A stretch of 64,000 nucleotides of DNA from Serinibacter arcticus (GCF_003121705.1 NZ_PYHR01000002.1:248001-312000); one strand, 5' to 3'; counted from the stretch's first letter, positions 1-9,782 are shown. The notes: generated from the sequence alone by a model not told the origin. Made by a program: numbers and translations.

Positions 1-497
1 GAGTAGAACGGCGCGTGCGAGGGGTGGAGGTGGTGGGAGGGGGTGTGGTCGACGTCGAGCAGGATCGCGTCGAAGCGCCGCGTCACCTCGCGCTCGCGCA
101 CGTGGGCGAAGAAGTCCCCCAGCTCGAGCGTCGTGCGCGGGTCCGCGGTGATCTCGGCGGAGATCGGCAGCAGTCCGCGCACGTGCCAGTCGATGACGAC
201 GTCGATCGCCTCGAGCACGACCAGCGACCGCACGCGGTCGTGCTCGAGCACCGCCCTGGCGGTGTAGCCGAGGCCGAGACCGCCGACGAGCACGTCGAGC
301 TCGCGGTCGGGGGCCAGGTCGAGCCCGAGGTGGGCGAGCTCGATCTCGGCCACGGTGAAGTACGAGGACATCAGGTGCTCGTCGCCGAGGATCACCTCGT
401 AGACGTCCTGCCGGAGCAGCGGGTCGAACCGACGGCGGAGCGTGACCTCGCCCATCGGCGTGCGCTGCCAGTCGAGCTCCACCAGGCGGGCGCTCAC
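1..497 (-). CDS. Spermidine synthase-like protein (3' end outside window)
   Basis: Only the N-terminal ~165 residues lie in the window; the gene runs off its left edge. The reading starts with GTG (VSARLVELDWQ) and continues without a stop. It contains a Rossmann-type glycine motif (VLVGGLGLGYTARAVL) followed by an acidic residue (VVLEAID) that would hold the aminopropyl donor or SAM, and later an LLDVD motif, as in polyamine aminopropyltransferase-fold proteins. Many actinobacterial members of this family are not true spermidine synthases, so only the fold is called. No in-frame ATG or GTG occurs upstream before the reading closes, which fixes the start at 497. It is divergent from bioY. Confidence 0.7.
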   Translation of the reverse strand, partial: MSARLVELDWQRTPMGEVTLRRRFDPLLRQDVYEVILGDEHLMSSYFTVAEIELAHLGLDLAPDRELDVLVGGLGLGYTARAVLEHDRVRSLVVLEAIDVVIDWHVRGLLPISAEITADPRTTLELGDFFAHVREREVTRRFDAILLDVDHTPSHHLHPSHAPFY

Positions 498-675
498 CTC
501 GGGTCGTCCACTGGGTGCGTCATCCCGCCAGGGTAGTCCGGGGTGGTCCGGGGTGGTCCTCGCCCAGCCGTCGACGCCGCCCGCGTCCGCCCTGTCGGAA
601 TCCTCCAACGGTGCGCGGCCGGGTTTGGCGGCGTTGCGTCCCGACGGCGCGCCGTCGTCGTCCTACGGTTGTGCC

Positions 676-1269
676 GTGACCACAGCAGCTGCCCCCCGCC
701 CGGCCCCCGGCCCCCGCGTCCTCGCCGACGTCGTCGCCACGTCCCGCGTGCGGGACGTCCTCCTCGTCGTGGGGGGTGCCGGCCTCGTCGCGCTCGCCTC
801 GCAGATCGCGATCCCGCTCGGCTTCACGCCGGTCCCGCTCTCGCTCGGCACCTTCGCCGTGCTGGTCGTCGGTGCCGCCCTCGGGCCGGCGCGCGCGACG
901 GCGTCGCTCGCCCTGTTCCTGCTCGCCGGCGTCGCCGGGGTGGGCTGGTTCGCCGACGGGCACGCCGGCTGGCAGTTCGCCTCGTTCGGCTACATCCTCG
1001 GCTACGTGCTGGCCGCCGCCCTCGTCGGACGCCTCGCGAGCCGGGGTGCCGACCGCACGCCGCTGGCGACGGTCGGGCTGATGCTCGCGGGCGGCGCCGT
1101 CGTCTACGCCGCCGGCGTGCCGTGGCTCATGGCCTTCCTCGGGGTGGACCTGCCGACCGCCCTGGGCCTCGGTGTGGTGCCGTTCCTGATCGGTGACGCC
1201 ATCAAGGCGGTCGTCGCCGCGGTGCTCCTGCCGGGCACCTGGGCCCTCGTGAGGCGTTTCCGCCCGTAA
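676..1269 (+). CDS. bioY: BioY family biotin transporter, substrate-binding S component
   Basis: This 197-residue, very hydrophobic protein has about six membrane segments and the BioY features FTPVPLSLGTFAVLVVGAALGP and the central GVAGVGWFADG loop. BioY captures biotin in the membrane and either works alone or docks to the EcfA/EcfT energising module. No EcfA or EcfT gene is adjacent here; the next gene is a soluble ABC-F protein and not an ECF ATPase. The GTG start (VTTAAAPRP) is chosen because membrane-type sequence begins about 25 residues later; a longer in-frame reading upstream has no membrane character. Family assignment is firm from length and motif order. Confidence 0.85.
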   Translation: MTTAAAPRPAPGPRVLADVVATSRVRDVLLVVGGAGLVALASQIAIPLGFTPVPLSLGTFAVLVVGAALGPARATASLALFLLAGVAGVGWFADGHAGWQFASFGYILGYVLAAALVGRLASRGADRTPLATVGLMLAGGAVVYAAGVPWLMAFLGVDLPTALGLGVVPFLIGDAIKAVVAAVLLPGTWALVRRFRP

Positions 1270-1280
1270 CATGGGCTCAC

Positions 1281-2879
1281 GTGATCACCACCCACTCCCT
1301 CGAGATCCGCATCGGCGCCCGCGTCCTGCTCCAGGACGCCTCGCTGCGCATCGACTCGGGCGACCGGATCGGCCTGGTCGGGCGCAACGGTGCCGGCAAG
1401 ACCACGCTGACGAAGATCCTCGCGGGGGAGGGACAGCCCACCGGCGGTCAGGTGATCCGGACCGACGACGTCGGCTACCTCCCGCAGGACCCGCGCACGG
1501 GTGACCTCGACGTCCTCGCGCGCGACCGGGTGCTCTCCGCCCGCGGCCTGGACGCGACGATCCGCAACATGCGCAAGACCGAGGACGTCATGGCCAACGG
1601 CACGGCGGCCGAGCGCGAGAAGGCCATGGACCGCTACGACCGGCTCGAGGCGACCTTCCAGTCCAAGGGTGGCTGGGCCGCCGAGGCCGAGGCCGCGACG
1701 ATCACGAGCAACCTGGGGCTGCCCACGCGTGTGCTCGAGCAGCCGCTCAGCACGCTGTCGGGTGGTCAGCGCCGCCGCGTCGAGCTGTCCCGCATCCTGT
1801 TCTCCGGCGCGCGCACGCTGCTGCTGGACGAGCCCACCAACCACCTCGACGCCGACTCCATCGTCTGGCTGCGCGAGTACCTGCTCGGCTACCCGGGCGG
1901 CTTCGTGGTCATCTCCCACGACGCCGACCTGCTCCGTGCGACCGTCAACAAGGTGTTCCACCTCGACGCCAACCGCGGTGTGATCGACGTCTACAACCTC
2001 AAGTGGGACGCGTACCTGCAGCAGCGCGAGACGGACGAGAAGCGCCGCCGCCGCGAGCGGGCCAACGCCGAGAAGAAGGCCGCGACGCTGTTCGCCCAGG
2101 CCGACAAGATGAAGGCCAAGGCCACCAAGACCGTCGCGGCCCAGAACATGGCCCGCCGCGCCGAGCGTCTGCTGTCCGGGCTCGAGGAGGTGCGCGCCGT
2201 CGACCGCGTCGCCAAGCTGCGCTTCCCCGACCCCGCCCCGTGCGGCCGGACCCCGCTCCGCGCCAGCGACCTGTCCAAGACGTACGGCTCGCAGGAGGTC
2301 TTCACCGGCGTCGACCTGGCGATCGACCGCGGGTCCCGCGTCGTCGTGCTCGGGCTCAACGGCGCAGGCAAGACCACGCTGCTGCGGATCCTCGGCGGTG
2401 TCGAGAAGCCGGACACCGGTCAGATCGAGCCCGGTCACGGACTCAAGATCGGCTACTACGCCCAGGAGCACGAGACGCTCGACACCTCCGCGACGGTGGT
2501 GGAGAACCTGCGGCGCAACGCCCCCGACCTCACCGACACCCAGGTGCGCAGCGTGCTGGGCTCGTTCCTGTTCTCGGGCGACGACGCCGACAAGCTCGCC
2601 GGCGTTCTCTCGGGCGGCGAGAAGACGCGTCTGGCGCTGGCCGTGCTGGTCGTCTCGGCTGCGAACGTGCTGCTGCTCGACGAGCCCACGAACAACCTGG
2701 ACCCCGCGAGCCGCGCCGAGATCCTCGGTGCCCTCAAGACGTTCGCGGGCGCCGTCGTCCTCGTGACGCACGACGAGGGGGCCGTCGAGGCCCTCGAGCC
2801 CGAGCGCGTCCTCCTGCTGCCCGACGGCGACGAGGACATGTGGAACGCGGACTACGCGGAGCTGATCTCGCTCGCCTGA
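1281..2879 (+). CDS. ABC-F family ATPase (tandem ABC domains, no membrane domain)
   Basis: A 532-residue soluble protein with two ABC cassettes. Domain 1 has Walker A GRNGAGKT (34-41), signature LSGGQ (159-163) and LLDEPTNHLD (181-190). A charged linker (about 245-300, KRRRRERANAEKKA) matches the ABC-F P-site tRNA interaction motif. Domain 2 has GLNGAGKT (358-365), LSGGE (443-447) and LLLDEPTNNLD. ABC-F proteins bind the ribosomal E site and relieve stalling or protect against ribosome-targeting antibiotics. Which role applies cannot be told from sequence. GTG start 11 bases after bioY, so probably cotranscribed. Its 3' end overlaps the convergent SURF1 gene by 28 bases. Confidence 0.88.
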   Translation: MITTHSLEIRIGARVLLQDASLRIDSGDRIGLVGRNGAGKTTLTKILAGEGQPTGGQVIRTDDVGYLPQDPRTGDLDVLARDRVLSARGLDATIRNMRKTEDVMANGTAAEREKAMDRYDRLEATFQSKGGWAAEAEAATITSNLGLPTRVLEQPLSTLSGGQRRRVELSRILFSGARTLLLDEPTNHLDADSIVWLREYLLGYPGGFVVISHDADLLRATVNKVFHLDANRGVIDVYNLKWDAYLQQRETDEKRRRRERANAEKKAATLFAQADKMKAKATKTVAAQNMARRAERLLSGLEEVRAVDRVAKLRFPDPAPCGRTPLRASDLSKTYGSQEVFTGVDLAIDRGSRVVVLGLNGAGKTTLLRILGGVEKPDTGQIEPGHGLKIGYYAQEHETLDTSATVVENLRRNAPDLTDTQVRSVLGSFLFSGDDADKLAGVLSGGEKTRLALAVLVVSAANVLLLDEPTNNLDPASRAEILGALKTFAGAVVLVTHDEGAVEALEPERVLLLPDGDEDMWNADYAELISLA

Positions 2880-3760
2880 TCGCGGCGCCCGGCGGTGGCC
2901 CTGTCCGCCGCCGCCCGCTCGGCCGCCGCGCGCTCGGCGGCGTCCAGGAGCGCGTCCTCCTCGTCCTCCATCGAGGCCCGACGGCGACGCGCGGCCACCG
3001 GCCGCTCCTCGCCGGCCGCCTCGGCTGCGGCCTCCGCGTCCTCGGCGTCGGCCCGTCGCTTGAGGACGACGGCGGCCACCGGGATCGCGGCCGCGAAGAA
3101 CCACCACTGCAGGGCGTAGGACAGGTGCGAGCGCAGGCTCGTGTCCGGGTCGGGCAGGGCGCCGAGCGGCGTCGTCGGCACCGGCGAGACGATCATCCCG
3201 TAGGCGCTGGTGACCAGCGCGCCGTCGAGGGCGTCGGCGTCGAGCGACGTCTGCTCGAGCACGCTCCCCGGGTGCACGCGGAACACCTCGCCCGCGGGGT
3301 TGGCGCGCTCGTCGAGGTCCTCCTGGGCGCGCAGGCGGACGACGATCTCGCTCGTCCCGCCCGGCACCTCCAGCGAACCGTCGGGCACGACGTCCGTCTG
3401 GCGCCACCAGCCGCGGTCGACGACCAGCACGCGCGCCGGCGTCTCGTCGGTGCGGAACAGCGCGAGGGCGTGGGAGGCGTTCGCGTCCTGCACCGGCCGG
3501 TTGCGCAGCTGGACGCCCGAGCCCTCGACCCACGTGCCGGTGACGGTGACGGGACGCCAGACGTCCTGGGGGTCGAGGTCGTCGCCCAGGACGTCGGTCA
3601 GCGGGGCGACCGGGGCGTCGAGGTTGGTGGTGATGAGGTCGACCTGCGCCACGCGGTCGTTGTGCCGACTGAGCTGCCACAGACCGAGCAGCACGCAGAC
3701 GGCCACGCCCAGCAGCAGGAGCCCGACGACACCGACCGTCCGGGAACCGGCACGGTTCAC
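2852..3760 (-). CDS. SURF1 family cytochrome oxidase assembly protein
   Basis: A 302-residue protein with two membrane segments flanking an extracytoplasmic domain: an N-terminal helix (VGVVGLLLLGVAVCVLLGLW) running into GLWQLSRHNDRV, and a C-terminal helix after HLSYALQWWFFA, the typical SURF1 end motif. The internal VVDRGWW is also characteristic. SURF1 helps insert heme into aa3-type cytochrome c oxidase. The C-terminal ~65 residues form an Ala/Glu/Arg-rich, probably coiled tail beyond the conserved domain. The GTG start overlaps the TGA of the upstream small gene (GTGA), indicating translational coupling in a DUF3099, small Cys protein, SURF1 operon. Confidence 0.88.
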   Translation of the reverse strand: MNRAGSRTVGVVGLLLLGVAVCVLLGLWQLSRHNDRVAQVDLITTNLDAPVAPLTDVLGDDLDPQDVWRPVTVTGTWVEGSGVQLRNRPVQDANASHALALFRTDETPARVLVVDRGWWRQTDVVPDGSLEVPGGTSEIVVRLRAQEDLDERANPAGEVFRVHPGSVLEQTSLDADALDGALVTSAYGMIVSPVPTTPLGALPDPDTSLRSHLSYALQWWFFAAAIPVAAVVLKRRADAEDAEAAAEAAGEERPVAARRRRASMEDEEDALLDAAERAAAERAAADRATAGRRDQASEISSA

Positions 3761-3975
3761 GGCGTCGCCTCGACCTCGGACGCCGTTCCGAGCTCGGTGA
3801 CCTCGAGCGGGAACGACCGCGCCGCGAGGAAGGTGCGGAGGTGGTCGAGGTGGTCGGGGCACGCCACCCACTGCTTGCGGCGGGCGGTGTCGTGGATGCG
3901 CGGGTTGCGCCAGGAGATGACCCAGACCGCGAGCGCGTTGCAGCCCTTGGAGCTGCAGATGACCTCGGCGCTCAC
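3757..3975 (-). CDS. Conserved small cysteine-containing protein (unknown function)
   Basis: A 72-residue protein (VSAEVICSSKGCNALAVW...) with two close cysteines (C-x4-C) and a third (VACPDH) followed by D-H-L-D-H-L, a possible metal- or thiol-binding arrangement. No signal peptide or membrane helix. It sits between DUF3099 and SURF1 genes, overlapping each by four bases, so it is translated with them and may be linked to oxidase assembly or copper/heme handling; that link is inference from context. I do not recognise a named family. The reading extends further upstream, but that part is low-complexity Arg-rich and overlaps DUF3099. Confidence 0.7.
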   Translation of the reverse strand: MSAEVICSSKGCNALAVWVISWRNPRIHDTARRKQWVACPDHLDHLRTFLAARSFPLEVTELGTASEVEATP

Positions 3976-4307
3976 CGGTCCTCGCTCCCGCCGGGGTGGG
4001 GGGCGGTCGGCGCGGGACGCGGGTCGGCGGGGGGAGTCGGCTCGTGCGGGAGCGCGCCGGTGTCGAGCAGGTAGGTGGAGGACGGGTCGACGCGCTTGCG
4101 GCGACCGGCGTTGGCCAGCACGACGGCGATGTAGGGCAGCACCACGGCGCCGACGGCGAAGGTCCAGCGCAGCCAGCCCTCGGTGAAGACGGCGGCGAAG
4201 AAGCACGCGACGCGGATGCCCATCATGATCGTGTAGCGCATCGCGCGGTCCGAGATGTCCGAGTCGCGCGAACGCCCGGCGGACGTGATCGACGGGACGG
4301 GATCCAT
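3972..4307 (-). CDS. DUF3099 family membrane protein
   Basis: A 111-residue protein beginning MDPVPSITSAGRSRDSDISDRAMRY, the usual opening of DUF3099, then two membrane helices (IMMGIRVACFFAAVF and WTFAVGAVVLPYIAVVLANAGRR) and a Pro-rich tail. The function of the family is not established. It is first in a three-gene operon with the small Cys protein and SURF1. The ATG at 4307 is preferred over an upstream in-frame start because family members start at this point. It diverges from fabG. Confidence 0.8.
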   Translation of the reverse strand: MDPVPSITSAGRSRDSDISDRAMRYTIMMGIRVACFFAAVFTEGWLRWTFAVGAVVLPYIAVVLANAGRRKRVDPSSTYLLDTGALPHEPTPPADPRPAPTAPHPGGSEDR

Positions 4308-4400
4308 TCCTCGAGCGTACGCCGGTTGCCGCCCACCACCCGCGCCCGATCGTGGCACGGTGGCGCGGGTCACCGGCGGGGGAGCAGCCTCATCCGGTAG

Positions 4401-5132
<732 letters not shown>

Positions 5133-5207
5133 CCCTCCGCACCGCCCCGGACCCGACCCCGTCCCCCTGACCTTCCCCCGTTCCACCCCACGCATCGGAG
5201 AACCCCC

Positions 5208-5974
5208 ATGGGCCTGCTCGACGGCAAGACGCTCCTCATCACCGGTGTCCTCACGGACGCCTCCATCGCCTTCCACGCCGCCCGGCTCGCGCAGGAGGAG
5301 GGCGCCGAGGTCATCCTGTCCTCGTTCGGACGCCAGGCGAAGCTCACGCAGCTGGCCGCCAAGCGACTGCCGCGCCTCGCGCCCGTGATCGAGCTCGACG
5401 TCACCGACGCCGACCACCTCGCCGGCCTCGAGGCCGCGGTGCGCGAGCACACCGACCGGCTCGACGGCGTGGTGCACTCCATCGGGTTCGCGCCGCAGAG
5501 CGTCATGGGCGGCAAGTTCCTCCAGGCCGAGTGGCCCGACGTCGCCACCGCGATGGAGGTCTCGGCCTTCTCGCTCAAGTCGCTCGCCGTGGCCGCGGCC
5601 CCCTGCTGAGCGAGGGCGGCTCCGTCGTCGGGCTCACGTTCGACGCGCGCTTCGCGTGGCCCGTCTACGACTGGATGGGCGTGGCCAAGGCCGCGTTCGA
5701 GGCCACGTCGCGCTACCTCGCGCGGGACCTCGGTGCGTCGAGCATCCGCGTCAACCTCGTCTCCGCGGGTCCGATCAAGACGACGGCCGCGCGCTCCATC
5801 CCCGGCTTCGAGCAGATGGAGAGCAACTGGTCCGAGCGCGCGCCCCTGGGCTGGGACTCCAAGAACCCCGAGCCGGCCGCGCGCGCCGTCGTCGCGCTGT
5901 GCTCGGACTGGTTCCCCGCGACCACCGGCGAGATGGTCCACGTCGACGGCGGTTTCCACGCGATGGGGCAGTAG
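5208..5974 (+). pseudogene. inhA: Enoyl-ACP reductase InhA/FabI, broken by a one-base frameshift
   Basis: Two overlapping readings make one ~255-residue InhA-type protein. The first (5208-5609) has the NADH site (LLITGVLTDASIAFHAA) and reads ...SLAVAAAPC-stop. The second, in the other frame, continues LLSEGGSVVGLTFDARFAWPVYDWMGVAK with the catalytic Tyr-x6-Lys pair (YDWMGVAK) and ends HVDGGFHAMGQ. Adding one C to the run of five at 5599-5603 restores ...AAPLLSEGG..., the family sequence. The enzyme does the last reduction in FAS-II and is normally essential, so an assembly error is more likely than a dead gene. RBS GGAG lies before the ATG. Confidence 0.88.
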
Positions 5975-6484
5975 GTGACCGAGCCCCGCACCCTCGTCCT
6001 CCTGCGCCACGCGAAGGCCGAGGGCTTCGCCGGGTCCGACGAGGCGCGGCCGCTCGCGGTCGCCGGCCGTCGGCAGGCGACGGCGGTGGGCCAGGCCCTG
6101 CAGGCGTCCGGACCCGTGCCCGACGCGGCGCTGGTCTCCTCGGCGGTGCGCACGAGGCAGACCTGGGAGCTGCTCGCGTCCGGGCTGACGGCCCCGCCCG
6201 AGCCCGAGCTCCTCGACGACCTCTACGACGCGACGGCGCGCAGCGCCCTCGACCTCGTGCGGCACGTCGAGCCCGACGTGCGCACGCTGCTCGTCGTCGG
6301 GCACGAGCCGGTGATGAGCTCGCTCGCGCTGCTGCTGGCCGGCCCGGGGTCGATCGACCTCCACCAGGTCTCCGCCGGCATCCCGACGGCGACCCGCTGC
6401 GTGCTGACGCTCGAGGGCCCCTGGGCCGAGCTGGGGAGACAGGGCGCCGCCCTGACGGCCGTGGTGCGCACGCCGCACGAGTGA
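5975..6484 (+). CDS. SixA-like histidine phosphatase family protein
   Basis: A 169-residue protein with the phosphoglycerate-mutase-fold motifs: N-terminal LLRHAKAE (RHG-type catalytic His), Arg in SSAVRTRQTW, and VVGHEP with the second catalytic His. Length and the RHAKAE variant fit SixA-like phosphohistidine phosphatases. The substrate is not evident. The GTG start directly follows the inhA stop, with no gap, so it is cotranscribed with fabG-inhA. The role in that operon is unknown. Confidence 0.8.
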   Translation: MTEPRTLVLLRHAKAEGFAGSDEARPLAVAGRRQATAVGQALQASGPVPDAALVSSAVRTRQTWELLASGLTAPPEPELLDDLYDATARSALDLVRHVEPDVRTLLVVGHEPVMSSLALLLAGPGSIDLHQVSAGIPTATRCVLTLEGPWAELGRQGAALTAVVRTPHE

Positions 6485-6504
6485 GGCGCGCGTGACCCAC
6501 GCGT

Positions 6505-6547
6505 GAGCGGGGACGGGGTGGCCGCGAGGCCCGCCCCGTCCCCGCTC
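6505..6547. terminator. Bidirectional hairpin between convergent genes
   Basis: A perfect 14-bp inverted repeat (GAGCGGGGACGGGG at 6505-6518 with its complement at 6534-6547) with a 15-base loop lies between the SixA-like gene and the convergent aldo/keto reductase. No U-tract follows, as is common in high-GC actinobacteria. Confidence 0.65.
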
Positions 6548-6561
6548 GCGTCAGGGTTGCG

Positions 6562-7458
6562 TCAGTCCTGGAGCTCGATGCCCAGGGCGGCGGAGGCGCG
6601 GGCGAGCTCGTCCGCGCTGAGGTCGAGGTCGGCCGCCTGGGCGGAGTCCTCGATCGAGGCGATCCGGCGGGCACCCGGGATCGGGATGACGTGGTCGCCG
6701 AGGGACAGCTCCCACGCGAGCACCGCGCGCTGCGGGCTCACGTCGTGGTCGCGCGCGATGTCCGCGAAGACACCGAACCGCGAGCCGACGTCGCGCGCAC
6801 CGCCACCGGTCCCGCCCAGCGGGCTCCAGGGCAGGAACGCGATGCCGTGCCGGCCGCAGAAGACCAGCTCGTCGTAGCTGCCGGGGTGGCGCGGGGAGAA
6901 CTCGTTCTGGACGCTCGCGAGACCGCCCTCGCCGAGCACCTCCAGCGCGATCTCGATCTCCTCGACGTTCGCGTTGGAGATGCCGACGGCGGTGACCAGG
7001 CCCTCGTCCAGGAGCACGCGGAAGCTCTCGATCGTGTCCGCGTAGACCATCGAGCGGTCGGGGCGGTGGTACTGGTAGAGGTCGATGGTGTCGACGCCGA
7101 GGTCGGTCAGCGACTTCTCGACGGCGGCCCGGACGTAGCCGCGCGAGGCGTCCCTGCCCCACGCCTCGCCGTCGGCGCGCGTGATGCCGCCCTTGGTGCC
7201 GAGGACGACGCCGGAGGCGTCCCCGGACCAGCTGCGCACGGCGGCGCCGACGATCTTCTCGTTGTGGCCCATCGTGTCCCAGGACGGGGCGTAGATGTCG
7301 GCCGTGTCGATGTAGGTGACACCGGCGTCCAGGGCCGCGTGCACGGTGGCCTCCGCCTCGTCCGGCGTCGGGTAGCGCTTGTCGTTGTTCATCGACAGGG
7401 GCATGGCGCCGAGGCCGATCGCGGAGACGGTGAACGGGCCGAGGGTGCGCTGCTTCAT
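6562..7458 (-). CDS. Aldo/keto reductase
   Basis: A 298-residue NADPH-dependent (beta/alpha)8 oxidoreductase. Catalytic tetrad residues are visible: Asp and Tyr in IDTADIYAP, Lys in LGTKGGI and His in YQYHRPD. The cofactor region IPIPGARR is near the C-terminus. Substrate unknown; family members reduce carbonyls and aldehydes. ATG at 7458 is chosen because of an AGGAC-type ribosome-binding site (GAAGGACATC) just before it and because the conserved MKQRTLGPFTVSAIGLG opening starts there. A longer open frame upstream is not aldo/keto reductase sequence. Confidence 0.88.
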   Translation of the reverse strand: MKQRTLGPFTVSAIGLGAMPLSMNNDKRYPTPDEAEATVHAALDAGVTYIDTADIYAPSWDTMGHNEKIVGAAVRSWSGDASGVVLGTKGGITRADGEAWGRDASRGYVRAAVEKSLTDLGVDTIDLYQYHRPDRSMVYADTIESFRVLLDEGLVTAVGISNANVEEIEIALEVLGEGGLASVQNEFSPRHPGSYDELVFCGRHGIAFLPWSPLGGTGGGARDVGSRFGVFADIARDHDVSPQRAVLAWELSLGDHVIPIPGARRIASIEDSAQAADLDLSADELARASAALGIELQD

Positions 7459-7508
7459 GATGTCCTTCGCTTCGGGGGTCGTCGGTCGGTGGGGGTGCGG
7501 CCGGGGCG

Positions 7509-7736
7509 TCAGCCGAGGACGCCGACCAGGTAGGCGACGAAGAAGGCGGCCGCCAGGACGCCGAACGCGACGACGGCGATCGCGGCGGCGCGGTTGGCGC
7601 CGCGGCCCGAGGCCTTCGGCTGGTCGGCGGGCGCGGCCGCCGTGCTGGACTCGCCGGGCGGCGTCTCGCCCGGGGGCACGCCTCCGCCGGGCTCGAGGCC
7701 CGTCGTCGTCTCGGGGTCGGGATCGGGGGTGCTCAT
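7509..7736 (-). CDS. Small single-pass membrane protein, Pro/Gly-rich N-terminus
   Basis: A 75-residue protein: a disordered Pro/Gly/Thr-rich N-terminal half (residues 1-35), a few basic residues, then one membrane helix (AAAIAVVAFGVLAAAFFVAYLVGVLG) that ends the chain. An AGGAAG site seven bases before the ATG supports the start (a GTG lies one codon upstream). No family recognised. It lies between the aldo/keto reductase and serB, on the same strand as both, with 50- and 97-base gaps. Confidence 0.6.
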   Translation of the reverse strand: MSTPDPDPETTTGLEPGGGVPPGETPPGESSTAAAPADQPKASGRGANRAAAIAVVAFGVLAAAFFVAYLVGVLG

Positions 7737-7833
7737 CACGGTACTTCCTCGCCTCGGGGGTCGTTGCCACGCTACGTCGACCGCGGCGCGGCGGGAAGGA
7801 CGGCGTTCTCGCCGTCGTCCCTCGTCCCGGCCG

Positions 7834-8502
7834 TCAGCGCAGGAGGGCGACGACCTCTGCCAGCGTGTGGTGCACGGCGTGGTCGGCCTGCTCCGCCACC
7901 ACGGGCTTCGCGTTGAAAGCGATCCCGGTGCCGGCCGCCGCGAGCATGTCGAGGTCGTTTGCGCCGTCGCCGATCGCGACGGTGCGCGCCATCGGGATGC
8001 CGTCGGCCGCGGCGAACTCCCGCAACGCGGACTCCTTCGCGGCCCGGTCGATCACCGGGCCGGTGACCCGGCCGGTGAGCCGGCCCTCGTCGTCGACCTC
8101 GAGGGCGTTGGCCCGCGCCCGGGTGATGCCCCAGGTCGCCGCGAGCGGACCCACGATCTCGATGAAGCCGCCGGAGACGAGCGCCAGCGGCCAGTCCCGC
8201 TCGGCGAGGAAGGCCACGAGCTCCGGGACGCCGGGGGAGACCTCGACTGCGTCCCTGACGTCGTCGAGCACGGAGACGGGGAGGCCGGCGAGCGTCGCCA
8301 CGCGCTGGTGCAGCGAGGCGGCGAAGTCGATCTCGCCGCGCATCGCCGCCTCGGTCACCGCCTGCACCTCGGCCCGCGTCCCCGCGTGGTCGGCGAGCAG
8401 CTCGATCACCTCGGCCGTGATGAACGTGGAGTCCACGTCCATCACGACCAGGCGACGGTCGGTCGTGCTCGTTGCGGTCGGGTCGGGGATGGTGTGGCTC
8501 AC
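7834..8502 (-). CDS. serB: Phosphoserine phosphatase
   Basis: A 222-residue HAD-superfamily enzyme. The nucleophile motif DVDSTFI (DxDST) is at residues ~20-25, motif II is LVSGGF and motif III/IV is [11 protein letters not shown]. The substrate-gating [15 protein letters not shown] is typical of SerB. It dephosphorylates phosphoserine in the last step of serine synthesis. No N-terminal ACT domain is present, so it is the short form. Its GTG start overlaps the glgC stop (GTGA), so it is coupled to glgC although the pathways differ. Confidence 0.88.
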   Translation of the reverse strand: MSHTIPDPTATSTTDRRLVVMDVDSTFITAEVIELLADHAGTRAEVQAVTEAAMRGEIDFAASLHQRVATLAGLPVSVLDDVRDAVEVSPGVPELVAFLAERDWPLALVSGGFIEIVGPLAATWGITRARANALEVDDEGRLTGRVTGPVIDRAAKESALREFAAADGIPMARTVAIGDGANDLDMLAAAGTGIAFNAKPVVAEQADHAVHHTLAEVVALLR

Positions 8503-9782
8503 GACCCCAGTCTGCGGCCGAACTCGTACGGGGTCACGCTGTCCACGCCCACGATGGTGCCCTTCGGGACCACGGTGATGCCCGACGGCGTGACCGTGAA
8601 GCCGCGGGCGATGTCGAGCTCGCGGTTGAGGCCGACGCTCGCGCCCTCCTCGATCGTGACGAACTTGTCCAGGATCGCCCGGTTGACGTGGGCGCGCCGC
8701 GCGATCGTGACGTTGTCCAGCAGGACCGAGTTGTCCACGCGCGACCACGAGTTCAGCTTGGTGTGCGGCGAGAGCACGGAGGCGTGCACCTCGGCTCCCG
8801 AGACGACGACGCCGGGGGAGATGATCGAGTCGACCGCGAGCCCGACCCGCTCGGGCGAGGAGTGCACGAACTTGGCCGGGGGCAGCCCCGTGTAGCCCGT
8901 GTAGACCGGCCACTCGTCGTTGTAGAGGTTGAACACCGGCTCGATGTTGATGAGATCCATGTTCGCCTCGAAGTAGGCGTCGATGGTGCCGACGTCGCGC
9001 CAGTAGTCGCGGTCGCGGTCGTTGGAGCCGGGCATGTCGTTCTCGATGAAGTCGTACAGGGCTGCCTCGCCCCGCTCGACGAAGGCGGGCACGATGTCGC
9101 CGCCCATGTCGTGGCGCGTGTCGTCCCGCAGCGCGTCGGCGCGCACCGCCTCGACGAGGGCGTCGGCGTCGAAGACGTAGTTGCCCATCGACACCAGCAC
9201 CTCCTCGGGGGAGTCGGCGAGCCCGACGGCGTCGCTCGGCTTCTCGCGGAACGCCTTGATGCGGCGGGGGTCGGCCGGGTCGGCCTCGATGACCCCGAAC
9301 TGGTCGGCCAGCTCCCGCGGCTGCCGGATCCCGGCGACGGTGAGCTTCGCGCCCGACGCGACGTGCGCGTCGACCATCTGCGAGAAGTCCATCCGGTAGA
9401 TGTTGTCGGCGCCGACCACCACGACGATGTCGGGGCGCTCGTCGTCGAGCAGGTTGAGGCTCTGGTAGATCGCGTCGGCGCTGCCGAGGTACCAGTTCTT
9501 CCCCATCCGCTGCTGCGCGGGGACCGGCACGACGTAGTTGCCGAGCATGCGGGACATGTCCCACGTCTTGGCGATGTGGCGGTCCAGGCTGTGGGACTTG
9601 TACTGGGTCAGCACGACGACGTGCAGGTACCGGGAGTTGACAATGTTGGAGAGGGCGAAGTCGATGAGGCGGTAGATGCCCCCGAAGGGGACGGCCGGCT
9701 TAGCCCGATCAGCGGTGAGGGGCATGAGGCGCTTGCCTTCGCCGCCGGCCAGGACGATTGCGAGGACGCGTTTTGCTGCCAT
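8499..9782 (-). CDS. glgC: Glucose-1-phosphate adenylyltransferase (ADP-glucose pyrophosphorylase)
   Basis: A 427-residue nucleotidyltransferase plus left-handed beta-helix. The N-terminus has [28 protein letters not shown] with the GGxGxRL loop and PAVPFGG. Later features are [13 protein letters not shown] and the repeats near the C-terminus ([13 protein letters not shown]). It makes ADP-glucose from ATP and glucose-1-phosphate for glycogen and for maltose-1-phosphate in the actinobacterial GlgE route. It is divergent from glgA across about 130 bases, matching the glgC/glgA(glgM) arrangement known in mycobacteria. Confidence 0.95.
   Translation of the reverse strand: MAAKRVLAIVLAGGEGKRLMPLTADRAKPAVPFGGIYRLIDFALSNIVNSRYLHVVVLTQYKSHSLDRHIAKTWDMSRMLGNYVVPVPAQQRMGKNWYLGSADAIYQSLNLLDDERPDIVVVVGADNIYRMDFSQMVDAHVASGAKLTVAGIRQPRELADQFGVIEADPADPRRIKAFREKPSDAVGLADSPEEVLVSMGNYVFDADALVEAVRADALRDDTRHDMGGDIVPAFVERGEAALYDFIENDMPGSNDRDRDYWRDVGTIDAYFEANMDLINIEPVFNLYNDEWPVYTGYTGLPPAKFVHSSPERVGLAVDSIISPGVVVSGAEVHASVLSPHTKLNSWSRVDNSVLLDNVTIARRAHVNRAILDKFVTIEEGASVGLNRELDIARGFTVTPSGITVVPKGTIVGVDSVTPYEFGRRLGS

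Noticed and set aside
1104-3680. An 858-codon minus-strand open frame across the ABC-F and SURF1 genes
   Set aside because: It is antisense or out of frame to both clear genes and has no family features.
5595-5612. Programmed -1/+1 frameshifting in inhA
   Set aside because: There is no slippery heptamer with a downstream stimulatory structure specific to the site, and six other genes show the same kind of break.
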